A stretch of DNA of 64,000 bases from JAJYKN01 sp035516155 (GTDB lineage: Bacteria > Nitrospirota > UBA9217): NCBI GenBank assembly GCA_035516155.1, contig DATJAP010000039.1:51152-115151 (forward strand), written 5' to 3'. Shown here one piece after another: positions 43,578-52,502 of the stretch. How positions within the stretch are numbered: the stretch's first letter is position 1; each line of letters begins with the position of its first letter. The notes under the pieces were generated by a model. It saw only the letters and a program-made list of their open reading frames with translations. It was not told where the DNA came from and did no database searches. A program made the position numbers and the translations under genes.

Positions 43578-45459
43578 GAGATTAGAAAATGCAAGCGAGT
43601 TGGCCGCCCTTCGCGAGAGGCTTCAACAGGAACGCAAAGACGCCGATGTCCACCGCGTGCGTGTCTGCTGTGGGACGGCATGCCAGGCTTCGGGATCGAA
43701 TAAACTGATCAAAAAGTTCGAAGAGGAGGCAGCCCAGAAGCAGGTAAAGATGGAGATTGTCAAGACCGGCTGTCAGGGGTTCTGCCAGCGCGGACCGGTC
43801 ATGATTCAGGAACCGCAGGAAACCTTCTATCAGAAGGTCAAGGTCGGCGACATTCCTGGCCTGTTCTCTGATTCAGTGCTCCACAACGTTCCCTATCGGA
43901 AGCAGCTGTACCGGGAGTTCCCGCTTGCCGAACCGAATGTTGCAATGCAGGACATCCCGTTCTATAAAAAACAGAAGCGATTAGCGCTTCACCGGAACGG
44001 CATCGTTGATCCCTGCAATATCTATGATGCCATCCGTGAGGACGCCTATATGGGTTTGGCTAAGGTCATCACCGAGATGAAACCCGACGAAGTCATCGAC
44101 ATCGTCAAGAAATCCGGTCTTCGCGGCCGTGGCGGCGCGGGTTTCCCCGCCGGGCTCAAATGGGAGCATACAAAAAAATCGGGCGCAAAAGTCAAAGCGG
44201 TCGTGTGCAACGGCGACGAGGGCGACCCGGGAGCATTCATGGACCGTTCGCTCATGGAAGGCGACCCTCATTCTGTTATCGAAGGCATGATCATCAACGC
44301 CTATGCCATTGGCGCACAGCATGGATACATTTATGTGCGACATGAGTATCCCCTTGCCGTGAAGAACCTTGGCGTTGCCATTAAGCAGGCCGAGGCGCTC
44401 GGATTGCTCGGCAAGAACATCCTCGGGTGCGGTCTCGACTTCACCATGGAAATCAAAGAAGGCGCCGGTGCTTTTGTGTGCGGCGAGTCGACGGCGCTGG
44501 TTGCTTCGATCGAAGGGGAACGCGGCATGCCGCGTCCGCGTCCGCCGCGGCTTTCAGAAGCGGCGGGCGGCCTCTGGGGCATGCCCACAAACCTGAACAA
44601 CGTCGAGACCTTTGCCAATGTACCGACCATCATCACCAAGGGGCTGGCTTACTACACGTCGATCGGAACCGAGAAATCCAAGGGCACGAAAGTATTCGCC
44701 CTGACGGGCAAGATCAAGAACACCGGCCTCATCGAAGTACCGATGGGGATCACCCTCCGTGAGATTATCTTCGACATCGGGGGCGGCATGCTGAACCCCG
44801 ACAGGCAGTTCAAGGCCGTCCAAACCGGAGGCCCCTCGGGCGGCTGCATTCCCGCTCAGTTTCTCGATATGCCGGCCGATTTCGACACCCTTGCCAGCGT
44901 GGGCTCGATCATGGGCTCGGGTGGCATGGTGGTCCTTGATGAAGACGACTGTATGGTCGATGTGGCAAAATACTTCCTGTCCTTTACCAAGAGCGAGTCC
45001 TGCGGCAAGTGCCCGCCCTGCCGCGTCGGCACCTGGCAGATGTACGAGCTCTTGGACAAAATCACCAAGGGGCAGGGGGAGCGCGGTGACATCGAGCGGC
45101 TTGAGAAGATGGGCAAAATGGTGGTCGCCGGTTCGCTTTGCGGTCTCGGGAACAGCGCGCCGAACCCCGTTCTCTCGACGATCAAGTACTTCCGTGAAGA
45201 ATACGAAGAGCACGTGAACGACAAGTACTGCCGTGCAAAGCGCTGTCAGGGTCTTGGGACGTTCCGCATCCGGCCTGAACACTGCATTCTCTGCGGTTTG
45301 TGCAAACAGGCATGCGCCTTCGATTCCGTGGTCGAGCTCAAGGACAAATTCTATATTGACCAGGATTACTGCACCAAGTGCAAGGCCTGCTATAGTGTAT
45401 GCCCCACGCAGGCAATCGTGATCGAAAAAGGAGGGGCCTATGTCTCAACAGGAAAATAA
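43561..45459 (+). CDS. NuoF/HndC-like NADH-binding flavoprotein
   Basis: 633 aa from ATG 43561. Domains: N-terminal [2Fe-2S] thioredoxin fold (VCCGTACQASGS, GCQGFCQRGP); NADH- and FMN-binding core (GLRGRGGAGFPAGLKWE, CNGDEGDPGAFMDR, CGESTALVASIEG); SLBB (VQTGGPSGGCIPAQF); 4Fe-4S site SCGKCPPCRVGTWQM; C-terminal double 4Fe-4S ferredoxin (CILCGLCKQAC, CTKCKACYSVCP). This long form is typical of HydB/HndC and of NADH-linked bifurcating enzymes, not of respiratory complex I. It would transfer electrons between NAD(P)H and the CO dehydrogenase. It shares 20 bases with the next gene. Confidence 0.93.
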   Translation: MELTFKRLENASELAALRERLQQERKDADVHRVRVCCGTACQASGSNKLIKKFEEEAAQKQVKMEIVKTGCQGFCQRGPVMIQEPQETFYQKVKVGDIPGLFSDSVLHNVPYRKQLYREFPLAEPNVAMQDIPFYKKQKRLALHRNGIVDPCNIYDAIREDAYMGLAKVITEMKPDEVIDIVKKSGLRGRGGAGFPAGLKWEHTKKSGAKVKAVVCNGDEGDPGAFMDRSLMEGDPHSVIEGMIINAYAIGAQHGYIYVRHEYPLAVKNLGVAIKQAEALGLLGKNILGCGLDFTMEIKEGAGAFVCGESTALVASIEGERGMPRPRPPRLSEAAGGLWGMPTNLNNVETFANVPTIITKGLAYYTSIGTEKSKGTKVFALTGKIKNTGLIEVPMGITLREIIFDIGGGMLNPDRQFKAVQTGGPSGGCIPAQFLDMPADFDTLASVGSIMGSGGMVVLDEDDCMVDVAKYFLSFTKSESCGKCPPCRVGTWQMYELLDKITKGQGERGDIERLEKMGKMVVAGSLCGLGNSAPNPVLSTIKYFREEYEEHVNDKYCRAKRCQGLGTFRIRPEHCILCGLCKQACAFDSVVELKDKFYIDQDYCTKCKACYSVCPTQAIVIEKGGAYVSTGK

Positions 45460-46048
45460 ATGCTCGGTGGCGGCCACGAAGAATAACCTCGAAAAATTCT
45501 ACTATGACGATTCGAAGGACGGCATGTGTTCCAAGTGCCATCCCTGCAAACTCGGGATTTATGACGCCATCAAGATATTTGAATTGATTCAGGCGGGCAA
45601 AGGTGCCGCAAAACATGTTGCCCAGCTTCAGCGTATCGCCGCGGATGTTAAGGACGGCGGCATGTGCAAGAAAGGCAAGGACCACGCCGATATTCTCGGC
45701 GCATTTCTGAAGGAACATTCCGAAGACCTTAATCGCCACATCAAGGGCGTGTGCACAAGCCTGGAGTGCAAATATCTCATCCGCTACGAGATCAATCCTG
45801 ACAAGTGCACGATGTGTGACAAGTGCCGTGAGGCCTGCAAAGATTTCGCCATCGAAGGCATGAAGGCAGTGCAGTATAAGGGCGGGTTTACACCCTATCG
45901 CATCCGGCAGAAGCGCTGCACCCATTGCGGGGAATGCATTAAGGTCTGCCCTGAAGGGGCTATTTTCGTATCCGAGGCCGCTCTCGCGGTCGAGGAGGAA
46001 GGACACGTGAGCCCCGAACGCCATGCGGTCGGGACATGCCCGATTTAA
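45440..46048 (+). CDS. Stand-alone NuoF C-terminal-type iron-sulfur protein
   Basis: 202 aa. Residues about 29-105 read MCSKCHPCKLGIYDAIKIFE then AQLQRIAADVKDGGMCKKGK, the NADH_4Fe-4S module that normally closes NuoF, with no FMN domain before it. Residues 115-185 are a 2x[4Fe-4S] ferredoxin (CTMCDKCREACKD, CTHCGECIKVCPEG). In effect the NuoF C-terminal third has been copied into a separate subunit. Start ATG 45440 with GGAGGGG upstream, overlapping the previous gene by 20 bases. In the operon it takes the place of CooF, the usual electron partner of CooS. Function inferred from position and cofactors. Confidence 0.8.
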   Translation: MSQQENKCSVAATKNNLEKFYYDDSKDGMCSKCHPCKLGIYDAIKIFELIQAGKGAAKHVAQLQRIAADVKDGGMCKKGKDHADILGAFLKEHSEDLNRHIKGVCTSLECKYLIRYEINPDKCTMCDKCREACKDFAIEGMKAVQYKGGFTPYRIRQKRCTHCGECIKVCPEGAIFVSEAALAVEEEGHVSPERHAVGTCPI

Positions 46049-46151
46049 TCTGTAAATCGTAAACCCACATACGGACGCAGAGGCGGGTTCCAGCAGCCTT
46101 TGTATCTTTACTTTATCGATATTAAAAGTTACGGATAACCTGGAGGATACT

Positions 46152-48311
46152 ATGAGTAAGATGGTGAACATGGAGTTTGACGGCAAGGCGGTAATGGTCC
46201 CCGAAGGGATGACCCTCGTTGATGCCGCAGCGACCGTAGGGATACACATCCCGAACCTCTGCCACATCAAGGAATTGCGCGGCGTAGGTGCCTGCCGCAT
46301 GTGCATGGTCGAAATCGAGGGCATGAAAACGCCGGTCACCGGATGCACCACTCGCGCGAAGGAGGGCATGAAGGTCCAGACCAAGACCGCCAAAGTCGAG
46401 GAAATCAGGAAATTCGTGACCGACTTGGTTCTGTCCTTCCATCCACTCGATTGCATGACCTGCCCCAAGGCGGGAAGCTGCGACCTCCAGCGGTATGCAG
46501 CGGATCTCGGTATCCGCGAATCATCTTTCGGGAGAAAGAGCTTCAATTACGAACTGAATGATCGCAGCCCCTTCATCACCATCGACAATAACTACTGTAT
46601 TCTTTGCGGCCGTTGTGTGAGGGTCTGCAAGGAGCAGGGGACGAATGTGCTCGATTTTATGGGCCGCGGCATCATGACCAAGGTCTCCACGGCAATGGAC
46701 AAGCCACTTCATGAGTCAGGATGCACGTTCTGCGGGTCCTGCGTGGATGCCTGCCCAGTGAACACTATCATGGAACGCGACCGCTGGCAGCACGGCAGGG
46801 AATGGGATCTCGAAAAGCACGACACGGTCTGCACGGCCTGTGCTTCCGGCTGCAGTGTTATTACGAGCAGTAAGAACGGCAAAATCGTAAAAGTAAATGC
46901 CAAGGAAGACAACGGATACATTTGCGCCATAGGCCGGTTCGGCTTCGACTCCCTCCACTCCTCAAACCGCATCACAGCACCAATGAAAAGGCAGGGGAAT
47001 AAACTTGTACCCGCCACGTGGGAAGATGCTCTGGAAATCGTGGCCACGGCGCTCAAGAAAGCAGGGGCCAACGCTGGGTTCATTGCCTCCGGCTCGATTA
47101 CCACTGAAGAGGCCTATGCCGTCCAGTCGCTCGCACGCGACGTGGTGGGCAGCGGAAACATCGATACCCCCGCATCTGTTTATGCATCGGGCCTCATTTC
47201 CGCGCTCCTTAAGATGCATGGCGATGGCGGGGTGAGCATTGCCTCTCGGGCCGACCTTCATGGCGCCGATTGTGTGGTTGTGATTGGCGCTGATCCTTCA
47301 CAGAAAAAACAGTCACTCCAGGAAGTGGACGTTATGATCCGGAGACGGGCCCAGGCCGGTGCAAAAATAGTTGTCGTTAGCACGATCAAGACAGACCTGG
47401 CCGGCCACCAGAACGCCATTCATCTTCAACTTAAAGCGGGGACGGACCCGATCCTGCTTGCGGGGCTGATGTCGTCGACCCTTGCCGAAGGCGTGGTACC
47501 ATCGGCAAAAGGGCTTGATGCACTCAAGAAGTCCCTGGTGAGCATCGACGATGCGGTAGCGGGATCAGGTGTATCATCAGACCAGATTGTTGCCGCCGCG
47601 AAGGCTTTTGCTGCGGCGAAACAGCCCGTTGTTGTGATTGGGACCGGGATCTCCTCCAGTGAAGAGGCTTCTCTGCAGGCCCTCAATTTCGCATTGATCA
47701 AGAACGCCGGTGTGCTGCCGTTGTTGCCCGAAGCGAATGCTCTAGGCGCACTCCAGGCGGGATGCCGGTCCGATATGGAACCGGGCTTTACCAATGTCAA
47801 GAAACGCGGTATCGGATATCAGGATATGAAGTCAGGCATGAAGGCGTTGATGGTCGCCGGCGCGCTTCCTGACGCTGATTTCAAATCGGATTTCCTCGTC
47901 GTTATGGCGAGTCACCAGTCCGCCCTCGCGGAAAAAGCCGATGTCGTCCTTCCGATTGCTGCTCTGTATGAACAACGGGGAAGCATTGTCAATACCTACG
48001 GCAAAGTAAAAACACTTACTCCGTCTCAGCTAGCCGTCGACGGAGCAAAAGACGGGGCGGAAATAGCTGCCGAGCTTTCTCAGGTTATCAGTAAGGCCAA
48101 GGGTTTCAAGCTCAAGGACGTCGCTGCAGCCGTGAAAAAATTGAAATCCGGGAAAATGAGCGTCCCTTCCTTCAAGCCCATCGAAGCAAAAGCAGTGAAG
48201 TCCGCTGCAGCTTCCAGCTCGGCAATTCTGGCGTCAATTCGCGAGGGGATGCTTTCAGGCTCGGCTGTTTCTGCGGTTGTTGCGCTAAAACAGCCGATGT
48301 TTCAAAAATAG
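46152..48311 (+). CDS. NuoG-like iron-sulfur subunit
   Basis: 719 aa. N-terminal [2Fe-2S] domain (CHIKELRGVGACRMC), His-Cys 4Fe-4S motif (FHPLDCMTCPKAGSCDLQRY), double 4Fe-4S ferredoxin (CILCGRCVRVC, CTFCGSCVDACP), then a molybdopterin-oxidoreductase fold starting with CTACASGCSV. The fold lacks obvious Mo-cofactor ligand and catalytic Cys/Sec residues, as in NuoG, so it is probably an electron conduit only. The C-terminal 60 residues are Ala/Lys/Ser-rich and low-complexity. GGAGG precedes the ATG. It lies between the diaphorase subunits and cooS and could link them. Confidence 0.88.
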   Translation: MSKMVNMEFDGKAVMVPEGMTLVDAAATVGIHIPNLCHIKELRGVGACRMCMVEIEGMKTPVTGCTTRAKEGMKVQTKTAKVEEIRKFVTDLVLSFHPLDCMTCPKAGSCDLQRYAADLGIRESSFGRKSFNYELNDRSPFITIDNNYCILCGRCVRVCKEQGTNVLDFMGRGIMTKVSTAMDKPLHESGCTFCGSCVDACPVNTIMERDRWQHGREWDLEKHDTVCTACASGCSVITSSKNGKIVKVNAKEDNGYICAIGRFGFDSLHSSNRITAPMKRQGNKLVPATWEDALEIVATALKKAGANAGFIASGSITTEEAYAVQSLARDVVGSGNIDTPASVYASGLISALLKMHGDGGVSIASRADLHGADCVVVIGADPSQKKQSLQEVDVMIRRRAQAGAKIVVVSTIKTDLAGHQNAIHLQLKAGTDPILLAGLMSSTLAEGVVPSAKGLDALKKSLVSIDDAVAGSGVSSDQIVAAAKAFAAAKQPVVVIGTGISSSEEASLQALNFALIKNAGVLPLLPEANALGALQAGCRSDMEPGFTNVKKRGIGYQDMKSGMKALMVAGALPDADFKSDFLVVMASHQSALAEKADVVLPIAALYEQRGSIVNTYGKVKTLTPSQLAVDGAKDGAEIAAELSQVISKAKGFKLKDVAAAVKKLKSGKMSVPSFKPIEAKAVKSAAASSSAILASIREGMLSGSAVSAVVALKQPMFQK

Positions 48312-48464
48312 AGTACAGGGGAAAAAACAGAAAAAGCGAGTTTCCGACGGCGTGAATGCTTGATTAACTTCTTGTGGTTTTTTTCTCCGTCATTTTGTAT
48401 AATGCACTCGTTTTGTCAAACAGGGGATAGATTATCTCCTTCGGGAAAGGAGTTTTGAAAAATT

Positions 48465-50447
48465 ATGAGAGAAGATTTGAAATCCGTTGATCCGGCCGCG
48501 CAGGCGATGTTGAGGGTATCAGCCCAAAAAAAAATAGAGACGTCGTTCGACCGCGCCGACAAGCTCAAGCCCTGTCCTATCGGGCATCAGGGTGCCTGCT
48601 GCAAAATGTGTCACATGGGTCCCTGCCGGCTTGTGGGCAAGGAAGAAGAGGCAGTGGGTGTGTGCGGTGCCACACTTCCGGTTGTGACGGCGCGTAACTT
48701 TGCCCGCATGGTTGCTGCGGGCACGGCTGCCCATTCAGATCATGCGCGTGATCTTGCGAACACGCTTCTGGCGGTGGCCCAAGGAGAGGCCAAGGATTTC
48801 CAGATCAAAGACGTGCGCAAGCTCAACCGTGTGGCCGGATATCTTGGCATTAATGTCGAGGGAAAGGCCGTGAACGAGGTGGCGGAGAAAGTCGCCCTCA
48901 AGTTTCTCGAACAATTCGGCCAGCAGCGTGGAACGCTAGCGTACTTGGGACGGGCTCCCAAAAAACGCCAGGAAATATGGAATAAGCTGGGTATAGCGCC
49001 GCGTGCTATTGACCGTGAAGTGGTCGAAATGATGCACCGGACGACCATGGGTGTGGACCAGGAAATGAACAACATTATGCTGGGGGCCCTGCGCGCAGCG
49101 CTTGCCGACGGATGGGGCGGCTCGATGATGGGTACCGACATTTCCGATATTCTGTTCGGCACCCCCAAACCAGTGAGGTCAAACGCCAGCCTCAATGTGT
49201 TCTTGGAAGATCATGTGAACCTTGTCGTCCACGGACATGAACCGTCCTTTGCCGAGATGCTCGTGATTGCTTCCGAGGACCCCGAACTCGTTGCTTATGC
49301 AAAATCCAAGGGGGCCAAAGGCGTGAAACTCGTCGGCATGTGCTGCACGGCCAATGAAGTCCTCATTCGGCACGGCATCGCCACCGCCGGCGGATTCCTG
49401 CAGCAGGAACTCGGACTCCTCACGGGTTTGGTCGAGGCCATGGTCGTCGATGTGCAGTGCATCATGCCCGCCATCGGAGAGTTGTCGAAGAAATTCCATA
49501 CGAAGATCATCACCACGACGTCCAAGGGGAAGATGAAGGATGCCATCCATATTGAATATGATGAGCATCATGCGCTCGACCTCGCAAAGAAGGTTGTTCG
49601 TCTTGCGATCGATAATTTCCCGAACCGAAAAAAGGAGCTGGTTTCTCCGGCAAATGTAAAACCTGCCGACCTGATTGCCGGCTTCTCTCATGAGTATATT
49701 GAATACATGCAGGGAGGCAGGTACCGCGGGTCCTTCCGGCCGCTGAATGATGCCATTATCGCGGGACGCATCCGCGGCGTCGTCGGTCTTGCCGGCTGCA
49801 ACAACCCTAGGATCAGTCAGGACAGCATGCATAACTTCCTGTCCCGCGAGCTGATTAAAAATGATGTTTTGGTTGTCCAGACCGGTTGCTCAGCCATGGC
49901 GTCGGCCAAGGCGGGATATATGACGCCTGAAATGGCGCTCGAAAACGCCGGCAAGGGACTTCGCGAAGTGTGCGAGGCAATCGGCATCCCGCCGATTCTT
50001 CATATGGGATCCTGCGTGGACAATTCACGCATTCTGACCGTGGCATCCGCCATTGCGGAAGAAGGTGGTCTTGGCGACGACATCGGCGGTCTCCCTGCAG
50101 TTGGTATCGCTCCGGAATGGATGAGCGAAAAGGCCATTGCAATCGGCACCTATTTGGTGGCCTCCGGTGTGCCGATCATCTTCGGAGCGGGATCTCCCGT
50201 CAGCGCAAGCAAGTCGCTTAAGGATCTTATGGAGAACAAGTGGTGGGATATCTTGAACGCCGGGTTCTATTTTGAGGAAGACCCGGGAAAAATCCTCGAT
50301 CTCACGCTGAACCTCCTCGATACGGCGCGGGAAAAGCTCAAGATCCGCAAGTACGAGCCGGGCAGATTCGGAACCGAACGCGTACTGATGGATATGGCCG
50401 CACGGCGGTCAAGCACTTTTGCAACGCCCCACGGAACCGATGTGTAG
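48465..50447 (+). CDS. cooS: Anaerobic nickel-iron CO dehydrogenase, catalytic subunit
   Basis: 660 aa, full length. Catalyses CO + H2O to CO2 with two electrons at a [NiFe4S4-5] C-cluster. B/D-cluster cysteines are in CCKMCHMGPCR and GVCGA; C-cluster ligands include His258 (VHGHEP), Cys293/294 region (GMCCTANEVLIRHG), and cysteines in GLAGCNNPR, VVQTGCSAMASAKAG and HMGSCVDNSRI. No cooC, cooT, cooJ or acs genes are adjacent, so it is not in an acetyl-CoA synthase cluster here. A TATAAT at 48398-48403 suggests a second promoter. A strong terminator follows. Confidence 0.96.
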   Translation: MREDLKSVDPAAQAMLRVSAQKKIETSFDRADKLKPCPIGHQGACCKMCHMGPCRLVGKEEEAVGVCGATLPVVTARNFARMVAAGTAAHSDHARDLANTLLAVAQGEAKDFQIKDVRKLNRVAGYLGINVEGKAVNEVAEKVALKFLEQFGQQRGTLAYLGRAPKKRQEIWNKLGIAPRAIDREVVEMMHRTTMGVDQEMNNIMLGALRAALADGWGGSMMGTDISDILFGTPKPVRSNASLNVFLEDHVNLVVHGHEPSFAEMLVIASEDPELVAYAKSKGAKGVKLVGMCCTANEVLIRHGIATAGGFLQQELGLLTGLVEAMVVDVQCIMPAIGELSKKFHTKIITTTSKGKMKDAIHIEYDEHHALDLAKKVVRLAIDNFPNRKKELVSPANVKPADLIAGFSHEYIEYMQGGRYRGSFRPLNDAIIAGRIRGVVGLAGCNNPRISQDSMHNFLSRELIKNDVLVVQTGCSAMASAKAGYMTPEMALENAGKGLREVCEAIGIPPILHMGSCVDNSRILTVASAIAEEGGLGDDIGGLPAVGIAPEWMSEKAIAIGTYLVASGVPIIFGAGSPVSASKSLKDLMENKWWDILNAGFYFEEDPGKILDLTLNLLDTAREKLKIRKYEPGRFGTERVLMDMAARRSSTFATPHGTDV

Positions 50448-50470
50448 AGGACAATCCCCAGCTTTGCAGA

Positions 50471-50499
50471 GGGAGAGGCTAAGTGGCCTCTCCCTTTTT
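50471..50499 (+). terminator. Intrinsic terminator after cooS
   Basis: GGGAGAGGC (50471-50479), loop TAAGTG, GCCTCTCCC (50486-50494), then TTTTT. Nine perfect pairs. Confidence 0.9.
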
Positions 50500-50539
50500 C
50501 ATTTGGGCCCGCAGCGTTCCTCGTGTAACATGCCAGTCA

Positions 50540-51181
50540 ATGAACGGGGGGGGCTCGCCGGCCGTGCATGAGGCAGAACGGGTAAACAGCATATCGCATT
50601 TAATCGGATCGGGTCTTGCCGTTGCTGGTCTTATTGTGCTGATTGTGAATGCCCTGCCTCAGCATGACATATCGAAAACACTCAGCTCACTCATATACGG
50701 CGTCACACTGGTGACGCTCTATTTATCTTCTGCGCTTTACCACGGTACTCGTGGAAAAGCCAAAGCTCTTTTCCAGGCATTTGATCATGCCTCGATATAT
50801 CTTCTCATAGCAGGAACTTATACACCCTTTACCGTCGTAACTCTACGCGGTCTCCGGGGATGGTGGCTTTTCGGCATCGTCTGGTGCCTCGCCTGTATCG
50901 GAATCCTTCAGGATTTCCTGTTCAAGAAACGCCGCCATGTTCTTTCCGTTTCGATTTATTTGATCATGGGCTGGCTTGCGGTTACCGCTCTTCGCCCGCT
51001 TGCGCGAATCGTCCCGTCTGCCGGAATGCTCTTACTGGTTTCTGGCGGGTTCTTCTATACTGTCGGTGTCGTGTTCTATGCCCTGAACAAAAAGTTGTCC
51101 TGGGGCCATGAAATATTTCATTTCCTTGTTCTGGCCGGCAGCGTTTGCCATTACTTCACCATTCTTCTCTTTGTCATATAA
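50540..51181 (+). CDS. Hemolysin III (YqfA/HlyIII) family membrane protein
   Basis: About 213 aa with seven predicted helices. Motifs NSISHLIGSGLAVAGL, TLYLSSALYHG, FDHASIYLLIAGTYTPF and the C-terminal GHEIFHFLVLAGSVCHYF define the PAQR/HlyIII family with a putative zinc site (His in H-G, D-H, H-EIFH). ATG 50540 or GTG 50564 are both possible; GTG is preceded by GGGGGGG. The open frame upstream to 50483 runs through the cooS terminator and is not translated. Function in bacteria is unclear; lysis is not established. Confidence 0.85.
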   Translation: MNGGGSPAVHEAERVNSISHLIGSGLAVAGLIVLIVNALPQHDISKTLSSLIYGVTLVTLYLSSALYHGTRGKAKALFQAFDHASIYLLIAGTYTPFTVVTLRGLRGWWLFGIVWCLACIGILQDFLFKKRRHVLSVSIYLIMGWLAVTALRPLARIVPSAGMLLLVSGGFFYTVGVVFYALNKKLSWGHEIFHFLVLAGSVCHYFTILLFVI

Positions 51182-51303
51182 GCCTGCATTTTAGAGCGGA
51201 CTTTCTCCTTTCAAGTTTGCAACAACGGTACGTAGGTAACCACTTGAGCCTTCTTCACATCCCTTCTAGCGGTTTTCGCAGTTTTCGTTTAGAGGGTGTC
51301 ATT

Positions 51304-51600
51304 TTACCGTGATCCGGCGTCTGATTTTTTTAAGACTTCGCGTTTCCCCAGTGCAGCCAGCGATGAAAAGCCTGACAGGACCGCTGCCACGTCTCCTTCC
51401 AGCCCTCGATTATTCATGACCTGGATTAATATGGTTTGAATGGCCCAGCGCTTAGCATAGACTTCAGTGACTTCAGCAGGAGAGAGCGGGACACCGGTCT
51501 CAAGAATCAGCCGTTCCTGTCTCACGTTGTCTTCGTCATTTTCAATCGATATCCAAACTGAACGAAGCGGCCATCCCTGAACCGCGCCTTGGCAAGAGCG
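51304..51600 (-). pseudogene. DDE transposase C-terminal remnant
   Basis: Minus-strand frame from about 51600 to 51304 reads GWPLRSVWISIEN, LILETGVPLSPAEVTEVYAK and RWAIQTILIQVMNNRGLE. The LSPAEV-YAKRW-I motif is the C-terminal catalytic region (YREK-like) of IS4/IS701-type DDE transposases. The N-terminal two thirds are absent and no inverted repeats were found. It sits in a 1.05-kb gene-poor gap between 51182 and 52238. Confidence 0.45.
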
Positions 51601-51782
51601 CCCGGCATCGAAGCCCCTGCAGCTCGCCGTCTATGACCAAACGTATACACGTCAGGGGGAGGGTTGAGATCAGAGACGAAGTGTATTGCTCCGTGTAGAT
51701 TCGAGGCCTGCCGCGCTTTGACCAGGTCCGGTCACAATGTCAACTGCTTTTTACATGTTTATCAATTTTTTTTAGTAAGTTT

Positions 51783-52092
51783 CCTCCGTGTGAGGATCAT
51801 GAAACTCTAACCTCAAGTTAAAATTACTTTAATTTTATTTATAGAGTTTGGAGTTTATTCCAATCTCAGCACAGTCCGTGCTGATAAAAATTCATTCTGA
51901 ATTCGTTGACTACCCCAGAAGTAAACATTAAAGGAATTGATAAAAGTGCCGATAAGATGCGTAGCGGACTGTTGTTAAAGCTTGGGAACCCGGGTCTGGT
52001 CGCTATGCCAAGTGGTGTTCGCATTTTTTCTCAACTTTTTTTGAATAGATGTTCTCCTTAGGAGGGTTATGAGAATCTGAACTCAAGGTCAT
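51783..52092. repeat. Imperfect 40-bp direct repeat flanking a long hairpin
   Basis: CCTCCGTGTGAGGATCATGA (from 51783) and CTCCTTAGGAGGGTTATGAG (from 52054) head two similar stretches of about 40 bp, both continuing with a version of CT-AC-TCAAG. Between them, 51959-51969 pairs with 51999-52008 (GTAGCGGAC against GTCGCTATGC, ten pairs with one bulge and one G-U) around a 29-nt loop holding AAGCTT and ACCCGGGT. T-rich runs follow at 52024-52042. The arrangement could be a small non-autonomous element or a leader RNA for the pil operon. Confidence 0.35.
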
Positions 52093-52185
52093 ATGAGCGA
52101 GACCCCCATATTTAGTATGTTTTCTCATTTACAAATACTATATATCGAGCCGCTCTCATAATTATTAAAAAAAAATAAAAAGACC

Positions 52186-52213
52186 TTGACAATAGTGGTT
52201 TTTTCAGTATCAT
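52186..52213 (+). promoter_or_regulatory. Promoter of the MerR-pilMNOPQ operon
   Basis: TTGACA (52186-52191), 16-bp spacer, TATCAT (52208-52213) in a very AT-rich context. Transcription would start near 52220, upstream of both candidate starts of the small regulator gene. Confidence 0.6.
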
Positions 52214-52265
52214 CATAACTATACTTATTATATATAATATGAGTAAACTATCCGGCGGGGGCGTC

Positions 52266-52466
52266 ATGGTTACACGCAAAGGCTCGAAGAAATACAAAAC
52301 AAATGAAATCTGTTCTCGTTTCGATATCTCACGGGCAACACTTTTTCGCTGGGAGAGCGAAGGGTTGCTGAGTGGCGTTGAGCGTGACTGGAGGGGTTGG
52401 AGAGTCTACAGCCAGGGGAATCTGCGGGAAATTGAGAAAATCATGAAAAGCAAGAGCACCAATTGA
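52266..52466 (+). CDS. Small MerR-type helix-turn-helix protein
   Basis: 66 aa (75 aa if the ATG at 52239 is used). The text YKTNEICSRFDISRATLFRW and WRVYSQGNLREIEKIM is a MerR-like winged HTH: recognition helix with SRATLFRWE, wing with WRVYSQGNL. No effector domain follows, so it acts as a bare DNA-binding module like Xis-type or MlrA-N proteins. ATG 52266 has GGCGGGGG four bases upstream. It is 36 bp before pilM and probably co-transcribed, so it may autoregulate the pilus operon. Confidence 0.65.
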   Translation: MVTRKGSKKYKTNEICSRFDISRATLFRWESEGLLSGVERDWRGWRVYSQGNLREIEKIMKSKSTN

Positions 52467-52502
52467 CGCATCGTCTCCGCTGCTTATGCTTGGGGAGCAA
52501 TA

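Noticed and set aside
46152..48311. Formate dehydrogenase or other molybdenum/selenium enzyme
   Set aside because: The molybdopterin-fold domain lacks a catalytic Cys/Sec and there is no in-frame TGA; NuoG-like electron conduit fits better.
50483..50540. Extended N-terminus of the hemolysin III protein
   Set aside because: The codons run through the cooS terminator hairpin.
51950..52010. c-di-GMP (GEMM) riboswitch upstream of the pilus operon
   Set aside because: The region has a bulged stem and GGTCGCTATGCC slightly like the GEMM 3' side, but the conserved GCAAA/GACGCAAAGCC core is absent.
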